Position numbers and translations under genes: made by a program. Source: Asterionellopsis glacialis (Eukaryota > Bacillariophyta > Plagiogrammaphyceae > Rhaphoneidales > Asterionellopsidaceae). From it: DNA of 16,500 nt. The notes under the pieces were generated by a model. The model saw nothing but the letters and a program-made list of their open reading frames with translations, was not told the DNA's origin and searched no databases. The stretch is taken from NCBI GenBank assembly GCA_014885115.2, contig WKLE02000228.1, positions 2,216 through 18,715 of the forward strand, in the 5' to 3' direction. Positions 8,845 through 16,497 of this stretch are shown here, piece after piece; the first letter of the stretch is position 1; each line of letters starts with the position of its first letter.

Positions 8845-9933
8845 TCAAGGTTTCATTCCCATTATATGGAATCCATTGTCCACATATAATGTAACACCAG
8901 TGATACCTCGAGCCATAGGTGAGCAAAGAAATAAACCAGCATTAGCAACGTCCTCAGCAGCATTCATGTTTTGTTTCATGGGAGAATGGGTTTGGTAGTA
9001 TTCAATTGCATCATCAATAAACATGCCACCATTATCATCATTTTCTCTGTCTTCTGTTGTCGATAATGAAATAGCCGATGCAGCTCTTGATCTTAGAGGA
9101 GGAGCACTTATTGCATTGACTCGAATGCCCCATTCTTTACCAGCTTCATACGCCAATGTCCTTGTATCACTTTCAAGCTGTGCCTTGGCTGATGACATGC
9201 CACCACCATATCCAGGAACAACCTTTGTGGAAGCCAGAAAACTGAGAGATAACACTGCCCCGTTACTATCAAAATTGTCATGTTGAGCTGCCATGAGAGG
9301 ACCCATGTGTTGTACTAAAGACACGAGTGAATAAGCTGATGCTGATGATGCTGCGAGATATCCTTCTCTCGATGTTTGTAACAATGGTTTCGATGCTTCA
9401 GGACTATTTGCTACTGCATGAACAAGTATATCAAGTTTACCATAATCAGCTTGGATACTTTTCGCTACCTCACTTATAGTGTAGCATCCCTGTCCAGCCG
9501 TTTCCTCTAACGCAGCATATCGTTTATCGCTTTCAATGTTGTCAGGAATAGTATCATCTGTGGGTTGATCGTATCGTACATCAAGTGGATATATTTTATC
9601 AATATTCATCATTCCCTCTCGTAACGATAATTGTCGATCATTGTCGTACGATCCTCTTTGAAATTTCCGTTCAAACATTCGTAATATAGGTGGCCATGTC
9701 CCAACAAGGATTGTCGCACCCGCATCCGCAAGTGCCGTGGCAATAGCCCATCCATATCCAGAAGAATCACCTACACCAGCAATGAATGCAACCTTTCCTT
9801 TCAGATTCAAGGACCTTGTTGGTGGTATCACATCATTTGTTGTTGAGAAACTTCGTCTTAAACATCCTAATTGTTTACTTGCAGATAAGAATGGTCGAAC
9901 CGTAAGCATGATGCGATGGTTTGTATGCAACAT
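8845..9933 (-). CDS. FABI: enoyl-[acyl-carrier-protein] reductase (NADH), organelle-targeted
   Basis: FabI carries out the last step of each type II fatty-acid elongation cycle, reducing trans-2-enoyl-ACP with NAD(P)H. The 362-residue protein matches the plant/apicomplexan branch: KGKVAFIAGVGDSSGYGWAIA (45-65) is the nucleotide-binding loop, ILVGTWPP (75-82), VHAVANSPEASKPLL (171-185), PGYGGGMSSAKAQLESDTR (240-258) and ITGVTLYVDNG (344-354). Catalytic Tyr242 and Lys250 are present. The position of the first active-site Tyr (LSY in E. coli) is Phe232. SAPPL (276-280) replaces the usual SAGPL. An acidic, Asn-containing insertion lies at about 289-304, before the substrate-binding loop. Residues 1-33 (Arg-rich, FSTT) look like a mitochondrial presequence. 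I see no clear plastid signal peptide or ASAFAP motif. An in-frame TGA lies just upstream of the chosen ATG; Met9 is an alternative start. FabI is normally plastidic in algae, so localisation is open. Confidence 0.94.
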   Translation of the reverse strand: MLHTNHRIMLTVRPFLSASKQLGCLRRSFSTTNDVIPPTRSLNLKGKVAFIAGVGDSSGYGWAIATALADAGATILVGTWPPILRMFERKFQRGSYDNDRQLSLREGMMNIDKIYPLDVRYDQPTDDTIPDNIESDKRYAALEETAGQGCYTISEVAKSIQADYGKLDILVHAVANSPEASKPLLQTSREGYLAASSASAYSLVSLVQHMGPLMAAQHDNFDSNGAVLSLSFLASTKVVPGYGGGMSSAKAQLESDTRTLAYEAGKEWGIRVNAISAPPLRSRAASAISLSTTEDRENDDNGGMFIDDAIEYYQTHSPMKQNMNAAEDVANAGLFLCSPMARGITGVTLYVDNGFHIMGMKP

Positions 9934-11120
9934 GATATTTTTGCAAAAGAAGTTTCTTCAAGAAGTTATGTCCAGAAAACAAGCAATAAAACACTGCACT
10001 GCGGCGTGCACCCTCTAAGTTTTCTTCTTTCTAGAGCACAGATAGCGACACAGCGATACAAATTAATTATTTTATGCGGCTATGATGATTTTGTTGTGTA
10101 AGCGGGCCCAAGAGTGGTGGCAGATAATGTTAGTACTCAGATTTTATCGGCATCGCCGGGGATCCCATTTTAGTGACCCCATTTCAGCGTTGGGACACAA
10201 GGGTTCGAAGTTCGAAAAAATTGTGCTACTAAAAAATCATGGCGAGATCCAATCCAACCTGCAAGGGAGTGAAATGGTATCCAAAAAATATGTCCATTTA
10301 GGCAGGCTTTTGCTTGTTTGGCGGGACTGCGGTTAAAAATAACGTTATCATTTGAATTGTATTAGAAAAATAGAATAGTACATAATTTAAATGTATAAAT
10401 GACTGAAGAAGTTTATAGAAATTGAATCGTGTCTGAAGGGGTTCCTAAGATATGATGACGAACTAGTTCGATGAAAATAGAACCGTTTCTTGTCCAAATA
10501 AGGTTGTTTTTCTAAGAATATCGAACAATATAGGTAATTTTAATCCATACAAGAATTTTCTATCACCCCTCTATAGCGGATGAGAAAAGCCACATCTCCT
10601 GTTCGGCAAAGGAATCAGTACTTAATTTTACGTATATTTCTACACAGTCCTTCTAAAAACGACCTGATGTCGCCCATCCAATTTCTTCTTCTCTGAATTT
10701 TCGAACGTATTTATTAGGGCAGCGGCAATATTGGGGTGAACACATCATACGTGTGGAGTTATAGTAAACAAGAAGCTGACTGGGTTTTTCGCGTTGGTGC
10801 TGCTGGCTGATGCTACACACACAGAGTTCATTTTCTCCTGTTTGACCTCCCAGTCTTTTTGCACTATCGGACATCAGAAATTCGTACTACCGTTCAAAAA
10901 CATCACTTCACCCACAACGGCAACCAACAAGCGGCAACGATGGTGTTCGTTCTATCAATTGCTCTTGTGAGCTTTCTTGTTCAAAAATTCGACTTTCAAA
11001 AATGCATGCTTATTGAAGATGATAAGGACGAATAACTTGTCAAAGGTGAGAAATGATAGTTTCATGGTCGCCCGGAATTGACACTTTTTTTGTTGAGACG
11101 AGACGAGTGAGAATCCAACC

Positions 11121-11192
11121 GTGGGATTAGGGAGCTCGTATTACGGGAAAGATAAGTCTGTCTACGTAGATTGTACGAGCTCTCAATCCTGT
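11121..11192. repeat. inverted repeat / stem-loop 1
   Basis: The arm GAGCTCGTA (11132-11140) is the exact reverse complement of TACGAGCTC (11174-11182). Pairing extends outward through 11123-11131 with 11183-11190, using G-U pairs and one bulged A at 11129. The loop contains the palindrome TCTACGTAGA (11161-11170). The core motif TACGAGCTC also appears in the palindrome at 4797-4810. The function is unknown. Confidence 0.6.
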
Positions 11193-11221
11193 TTCGCATT
11201 TCGTGAACAAAAAAGAGCATT

Positions 11222-11263
11222 TTCCAGTCGTCTCCTCCGAGTATCGGTAGGAGATGACTGGAA
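11222..11263. repeat. inverted repeat / stem-loop 2, 19 base pairs
   Basis: Arm 11222-11236 pairs along its full 15 bases with 11249-11263, with one G-U pair (11230 with 11255). CCGA (11237-11240) then pairs with TCGG (11244-11247). This leaves a 3-base loop (GTA) and a single bulged T at 11248. A stem this long is unlikely by chance. It starts 29 bases after stem-loop 1. It could belong to a structured RNA, a small-RNA precursor or a decayed mobile element. Nothing here decides between them. Confidence 0.75.
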
Positions 11264-12462
11264 CTAACAAACGGTCTTGAGAATGACACAGCGGTTTTGT
11301 TTGACTTGATTGCAGCCATTATATCTCATAGCTTGTTTAAAATGACCATGAGGATGAAAGATATTGAACCCACAAGACTTCTGAATAATCCGTTTGAATG
11401 GCTTTTGGCACTTGGTCTACTTCAACAAAGAGTCAGCAGTATTTTTCCACCTTTCAGTCTTCGAACCGTACTATGTTTACAATTGATACGATGGGTGTGT
11501 TCACTCACTTCTTTTGCATTTTTGAACTCATTCTGGTTTCTGTCTCTTGTTTTCTTCCTTCAGAGTCTGCAGTTTGAAAATAAATACGATCAGCATAAGC
11601 TCTCAGAAGACGGAAGATCCTGATTGTTTGAGAGGAACGCCTAGGAATCAACGTCAGAAGGAGTCATGAGAAAATACGATTGCTACGAAATTGGTCGTTA
11701 TTTATTTTTCATACGCAACAAAACGAGGAAAAAACTGGAGGCGGCAAAATACATTCAGTATCCTGTACCCGTGCCACTCATTGTACCTACCGGTATAGCG
11801 CCGAGGAGGATGAACTTCGTTTTATGATTATTAAGCGAGATTGATTATCCTTTAAAAAAATATATTATTGTAAAATAACATCATAGAATTTATTACTATA
11901 TTCATATAGACACTTTTTGATGCAGATATTTGTCGGCAATCTAGACTTTCTGAAAGAAGCCTTGTTCATGGATACAATGATAGAATCTCTCACAAAAGAT
12001 GAAAACAAAGTGCTGTGAAAGATTCTGATCTATATTTAGTCTCAACATCTGTATAACTACCTCAATCCCCTTTTCTACTTTTTCGTTGAATCATGATATT
12101 CCCTCAAGTCTGTACATTTTACAAAATAGCATCATTTTCTACGGACTTGATGAAAACGAAACGATCCAAGAAATTATCCCATTAGAACAATCCACTGTTT
12201 CCCTCATTTCAACCCCCTTCTTTCAAGTACCACCGTAGAAACATCCATTCTTTTCCATAGACAATAATCCAAAATCTTTCGATTTAAAAAAAATTTAAAA
12301 CATACACATCCTTTCGAGCTGATATTGTCATTTTCTAGAATCAAGGTTTGGTTCACTCCTTTCCCCCCAACCCAACACCACTTTTTTTTGCTATAAAGAT
12401 GAGCATCCTTCAAAACGAAATTTCCCAAGCACAAAGCTATGCAACATTAATTATTTCTATTT

Positions 12463-12892
12463 TTATCGAGCTTCGAATTGAATCACTATAAAATATTTTA
12501 AAAAGATGAAAAAGTGTGTGAGGTATATCCAAAATCAAAAAATAATAATGCGAGAATAGATATGTATAGATCCAAAAATAGTCCCTTTCTATCCCAAAAG
12601 AAAGAATTGTCATTTTCTGCATCATGTAAATTTTTTGCAACTTGAGCAGCCATATATCTCTTCCTATTCACCACCCCAGAAAAAATATCTACAGGAACTT
12701 ACATCGCTTTGTACGAGTCTTGTATAAAATTCGAAATCCACATTGTCGACAACGGACAGGATCACTTCCTTTAATAACATTACGTGCACCACAATCACCA
12801 CAACGATATTCAACACCACGAAGAATAGGTAAACCAGCAGGTGTTGTACTAGGAGCGCCACCAGCAGCTGTAGCGGGAGGATTACTAGTCAT
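12463..12892 (-). CDS. RPB12: RNA polymerases I, II and III shared zinc-ribbon subunit RPB12 (RPABC4)
   Basis: The coding sequence on the minus strand is 12892-12703 joined to 12485-12463, giving 70 residues. RPB12 is a small zinc-binding subunit common to the three nuclear RNA polymerases and sits near the RPB3/RPB11 assembly platform. The zinc ribbon is C31-x2-C34-x13-C48-x2-C51, within [12 protein letters not shown] and [20 protein letters not shown], which matches the family. The last exon supplies the family's conserved end, LIQFEAR. Read without splicing, exon 1 ends with KRCKFL and lacks it. The first 23 residues (Pro/Ala/Gly/Thr-rich) are a variable tail. The gene is divergent from the small membrane-protein gene at 13405, with 512 bases between start codons. 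Confidence 0.95.
12486..12702 (-). other. spliceosomal intron in RPB12
   Basis: The 217-base intron on the minus strand begins with the consensus GTAAGT (12702-12697) and ends TTTTATAG. It is phase 1: the final T of exon 1 joins TG of exon 2 to make a Leu codon. Only 23 coding bases remain beyond it. Splicing restores the QFEAR terminus of the family, which confirms the junction. Confidence 0.92.
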
Positions 12893-13404
12893 AATGGTAG
12901 TTCCTTGTTCTTGTTGTTATTATTATTATATTTCCTTGTTCAAAGTTGGAGCAAAATGAATGAAATGGAGATGCGTTTGATTCATGTGCTGTCTGTCAAT
13001 CACGACAAAACACAAGCATACCGTCCAGTCGAGTGGTCTCTACTCTCTACTAGAGAGCGTCGTTTCTGCTGGCTTTTTGGAGCAAGGATATTCTGCTTGG
13101 TGGTGGCGGTGGTATCGCTGCAAACGGAAGACAGCAAGACTCATGTTAGAGTGTTATAATAATATTATGAACTCGTACGCTGATTGATCAAAACAGACGT
13201 CTGCATTTCGCGCGCATTGACACAAACACACTCATTCATTTCACTCATAAGAAAAACTCCCTCCGATCATTTGATTTTTATTCAACACCCCATGTCACCA
13301 CTCACCGCTGCTGTCTCTTGCTCTTGTCGTCCATGGAATCAGACACACCATTGTTGAATATAAATTACAACCAATCCAAGAAAATCAATCTCTTGCTAGT
13401 AAAA
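12893..13404. promoter_or_regulatory. divergent promoter region between RPB12 and the small membrane-protein gene
   Basis: The two start codons face away from each other across 512 bases. The palindrome CAGACGTCTG (13194-13203) contains the GACGTC core typical of bZIP-type sites. CTCTCTA-c-TAGAGAG (13043-13057) is a short hairpin. An in-frame ATG at 13333 would extend the downstream protein by 24 residues. A promoter role is inferred from layout; the site assignments are guesses. Confidence 0.4.
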
Positions 13405-13797
13405 ATGTTGACAACAAGAATTTTATCATCACGGACCTCGACATTATCATGTCACTTGCGAAGAGTAGCAGTACATCATGGTCGAATTAATTTTTTCCAT
13501 TTACCACAACCAAAACCATTTGAATCTTGTAGGAGGACCATGGTCACATCAAAACAACGACGTAAATTATTGAAAAAGGGTACCATCAAAGCAAGAGGAA
13601 GTGGTACATTACGAAATATGGAACAAGAACAAATAAAAAAGGCTGTCAAAAGGGAAGAAAGTAATACGAGTGCACGACAATTTATTTTAATGGTGGGGAT
13701 TGTACCGATAGTATTAACAGGTGCAGTTGTAGCTGTTCGTGAAGATTTACAAAAAGATATTAATCAGAAATGGAATGACTTTCGAGAAAAATTATAA
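13405..13797 (+). CDS. small single-pass membrane protein, probably mitochondrial, unknown function
   Basis: A 130-residue basic protein. Residues 1-30 (MLTTRILSSRTSTLSCHLRR...) are rich in Arg, Ser and Thr and lack acidic residues, as in a mitochondrial presequence. Residues 47-90 are strongly basic (KQRRKLLKKG, QIKKAVKREE). Residues about 93-111 (FILMVGIVPIVLTGAVVAV) form one transmembrane helix, followed by a short charged tail ending REKL. I chose the ATG at 13405 because it puts the presequence at the N-terminus. ATG 13333 (154 residues) and ATG 13540 (85 residues) are alternatives. The size and layout resemble small respiratory-chain subunits or assembly factors, but I do not recognise the family and assign none. 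Its position divergent to RPB12 may mean shared promoter control. Confidence 0.75.
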   Translation: MLTTRILSSRTSTLSCHLRRVAVHHGRINFFHLPQPKPFESCRRTMVTSKQRRKLLKKGTIKARGSGTLRNMEQEQIKKAVKREESNTSARQFILMVGIVPIVLTGAVVAVREDLQKDINQKWNDFREKL

Positions 13798-14718
13798 GAT
13801 AGGGATCATTGAAACATAACATACACAATAAGTAGTCCATCCTCGAGGAGTAGTAGTAAAATTGAAGTCTTTTTTTTTTGGCAAAAATACGTTTTTCCAC
13901 CTTTACCAAAATATATAATGACAATGAACCCAAACAATGTAGGATACAACTAAGTATGCTACAAAATACTTTCCGCCTTTTTTACTAACTAGCCCTACGT
14001 ACCGACATAGCAGTCAGCTCAAAAAGAAGAAATCTTTCATCATGTTGTTGTTGTGGCATGAGAAATCGTAGTAAAGAAACAGCACAATGAATACATGAAG
14101 GAATTGCGAAATTTGAGTTTCATGTTTGTTTGTATTCGTACAAAATTTGAAGAAACTGTATTGAGAGACAAAGCAATCCGTGCCATGTGGACACAAAACA
14201 TGCGTGAGTAAAATTAATTTTTAGATTCTGTCGTTTCTTACTATTTCCGACGACGGTCAGGTTCTGAAGATCTCTCCTCATAAAGCAGGCATTTAGATAT
14301 TGGGCGGACATACATCTCCATCCCTAAACCCCAAGAAGGGGAAAACAAGGTTACCAATACTGTTTAGGATATGGATTTAGTAGTGACCGTGAATCGGTCA
14401 TAAAATGGTCACAACTGCTCCCCAGTACATAAAAGGAGACACATCGTAGTCACACTCATCTCGGTTTTACTATCATGCGAGTGTACAAGTTGTTCCATTC
14501 GATTCCTAGGCTCGAGACTCAAGTGACTTTTTCCTCCACCATTTGTGCCAAACCACCCACCCAACCACCTTCGAAACCCCGACAACACCAACCGCTGTGT
14601 ACCTGGTAAAGGGCTCCATATATTCGAAAGTCATACAGACAAATACACGTCGATACATTCATAACACAGTAATCGACAGAATATAATATAATATAATATA
14701 AACAAAAACGAAAGAACC
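13798..14718. other. intergenic region upstream of the sulfotransferase-like gene
   Basis: I see no conserved gene; minus-strand open frames here have no recognisable domain. A short hairpin TGACCG-tgaat-CGGTCA lies at 14384-14400, with a further GGTCAC at 14406-14411. A CCCC-aagaa-GGGG hairpin lies near 14329-14341. Four tandem copies of ATATA (14681-14700) end 18 bases before the ATG. These may sit in the promoter or leader. Confidence 0.45.
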
Positions 14719-16497
14719 ATGGTGAACTTTCGGTTAGCAACATCCGCCCTTGCCTTGGTGGGGGCAAGTGTCTTCTTGGTAAGCAAGCAAGGGAATGCCA
14801 CGGAAGGTAGTATGAATCGATTCCTTCGCGCAGAAGAGGGGGAAAGCAATCGTCGTCAATTGGGTTTCTTTGACCCCAAGACAATAAAGAGAAAGATAAA
14901 AGCAAATAATGAAGACAAGCCCGCCGTGGAGGGTATGCTTGCAGTTGTGATTAGTACACCCAAATGTGGTACGGGCGGATTGACGAATACATTTGCACGG
15001 TCCTTTCATTGTCACCCTCAAGATGATAAGGATATTGGTGAAGTGTCCGTCTCCGAATGTCAAAATGACAATACGGTTATTCGATCACATGACCTTGAGG
15101 AAGCCACAGCCGTCCTCCGTGCATTCCGTGCCGAGAAGCCTCATCAAAAATGTGTCGTGGTGACGGGCATTCGTGACCCCGAACCATGGATCCCCTCCAT
15201 GTTTATGCAATCCAAGCAGGCTCAAGATTTGTGTGATGCCGACATTTCCCGCGAAGATTTCTTTGCTCAATACCATAATTGGCTCATGGACAATCGACCC
15301 CGTCTTACCAATGCTGTCAAGGAGGTACGTCCAGGATTATTGAAAGAATTCAATTCAAGAGGATTGTCCTACGAGTTGGAACAAATGAAGCAAAATGGTG
15401 GATATTCCATCTTGAGTGCAGAACAAACACATCCGGAGAGTCCCTTTGCTGGATGTGATATGTTATTTTTACGAATGGAAGATTCCAAAAATTGGCCTGA
15501 AATTATCCAGAATACCTTACCAGGTGTCACATACGAAACCAATCCATCACGTACCGACCGTTGTCCCAAGATTGCCGATCATTACAAGGCCTTGTCGAAA
15601 ACATACAAATTAAGTCCTGAAGAAAAGATGCATCTTGTCGCTGGTGATCCAGAAGTGGCTGAATACTTTCAAGTGTATGGACATGAAGACCTGGGTGAAA
15701 TTGGCAATGATGCTATTCCAGAAACTGGTAAGGAGGGTACACTTGCACTTGTCATCAACACACCAAAATGTGGTACAGGTGGATTGTCCAAAACACTGCA
15801 ATTGAGTTATGGATGTGATCCCAAGCAAGTGATGCAAATAGGATCGTCACAATTAAATAACTGTGCAAATGGAAATCATGTTGTACGGACGCATAATTTA
15901 GAAAGTGGTACCAGACTTTTTGAAAAATTACGAACGGAACATTCAGGAGCGGATCAACAACGATGTGTCATTGTGACTGCTATTCGTGATCCACGTACAT
16001 GGATGCCATCCATGTGGATGCAAACACCTGCAGGTAATGCCTTATGTGAAGCCGATATTTCACGTGAAGTATTCTTCAAAGAATACCATGATTGGATCAT
16101 GGTGAATGGTCCACGAATCCAAAATGCTGTATCGAATGTCCGACCACCCTTGTTGGCTGAATTTGGTGCACAATCATTAACTACAGAAATGCAAAGGGTA
16201 GATCAAAATGGTGGTTATTCTATATTGGATCAACCTAATCCACAGGGTATCTATGCAAACTGTCAATTGTTATTCTTACAAATGGAACATAGTGAAAATT
16301 GGGCACAAATTATGGCGCAAGTCATGCCGGGTGTCGAATATCGCAAGAATAAGGCTCGTACAGAAGTATGTCCCAAAATTGCGGATCATTATAGTGCATT
16401 GACAGAATACGTATACAGTCAAGAAGAACTTGCCATATTAAGTGATAATGGAAGAAATACTGATGTTCTTGAATATTTCTCCGTGTATGGAATGTAA
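14719..16497 (+). CDS. secreted protein with two tandem sulfotransferase-like domains
   Basis: A 592-residue single-exon protein. Residues 1-27 form a signal peptide (Arg5, hydrophobic run LATSALALVGASVFLV, likely cleavage near GNA). Two homologous domains follow, about 71-321 and 339-592, joined by a short acidic linker. Each has TPKCGTGGL (80-88; 348-356), which fits the 5'-phosphosulfate-binding loop of PAPS-dependent sulfotransferases. Each also has IRDP with an Arg and a Ser exactly eight residues on (Arg152/Ser160; Arg423/Ser431), the usual 3'-phosphate-binding spacing. Also shared are R(S/T)H(D/N)L, DADISRE or EADISRE, QNGGYSIL, CPKIADHY and the closing VYG. Seven cysteines recur at matching positions in both domains: 83, 98, 114, 145, 172, 246, 282 and 351, 366, 382, 416, 443, 515, 551. 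Transfer of sulfate to a glycan or other secretory-pathway substrate is inferred; the acceptor is unknown. An N-terminal Golgi anchor instead of a cleaved signal is possible. The TAA stop lies three bases before the window end. Confidence 0.8.
   Translation: MVNFRLATSALALVGASVFLVSKQGNATEGSMNRFLRAEEGESNRRQLGFFDPKTIKRKIKANNEDKPAVEGMLAVVISTPKCGTGGLTNTFARSFHCHPQDDKDIGEVSVSECQNDNTVIRSHDLEEATAVLRAFRAEKPHQKCVVVTGIRDPEPWIPSMFMQSKQAQDLCDADISREDFFAQYHNWLMDNRPRLTNAVKEVRPGLLKEFNSRGLSYELEQMKQNGGYSILSAEQTHPESPFAGCDMLFLRMEDSKNWPEIIQNTLPGVTYETNPSRTDRCPKIADHYKALSKTYKLSPEEKMHLVAGDPEVAEYFQVYGHEDLGEIGNDAIPETGKEGTLALVINTPKCGTGGLSKTLQLSYGCDPKQVMQIGSSQLNNCANGNHVVRTHNLESGTRLFEKLRTEHSGADQQRCVIVTAIRDPRTWMPSMWMQTPAGNALCEADISREVFFKEYHDWIMVNGPRIQNAVSNVRPPLLAEFGAQSLTTEMQRVDQNGGYSILDQPNPQGIYANCQLLFLQMEHSENWAQIMAQVMPGVEYRKNKARTEVCPKIADHYSALTEYVYSQEELAILSDNGRNTDVLEYFSVYGM

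Larger units (their letters stand above)
9934..12462. other. 2.5-kb intergenic region with hairpins and no nameable gene
   Basis: No conserved protein is recognisable. Near 10161-10190 two near-repeats of CCCATTTYAG occur. CGAACTAGTTCG is a perfect 12-base palindrome (10459-10470). A 31-codon ATG frame at 10940-11035 starts with a hydrophobic run (MVFVLSIALVSFLV) but stops soon. Two strong hairpins lie at 11121-11192 and 11222-11263. Protein-like open sequence in frame from 11258 to a stop at 11621-11623 contains a possible 69-base intron (11495-11563). A weaker 13-base hairpin sits at 11982-12026. From about 11640 on the DNA is AT-rich and is the 3' side of RPB12. Confidence 0.5.

Noticed and set aside
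10201..10216. GGTTCGAA motif resembling a tRNA T-loop
   Set aside because: No paired acceptor, D or anticodon arms could be found around it; TTCGAA is just repeated twice.
10653..10874. 73-codon minus-strand frame starting MSDSAKRLGG
   Set aside because: Starts with a proper ATG, but I see no domain, no conserved motif and no supporting splice pattern. Left uncalled.
11977..12030. ATGATAG and CTGA boxes suggesting a C/D snoRNA
   Set aside because: The boxes flank a stable hairpin instead of an open guide region and there is no terminal stem. It does not fit a C/D snoRNA.
12642..12959. Plus-strand 105-codon frame across the RPB12 locus
   Set aside because: Antisense shadow of RPB12, whose zinc-ribbon motif and spliced C-terminus are unambiguous on the minus strand.
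14384..14411. TGACC repeats as a possible CO2/cAMP-responsive element
   Set aside because: The sequence TGACCG differs from the TGACGT/TGACGC elements described in diatoms, so I do not assign a regulatory role.
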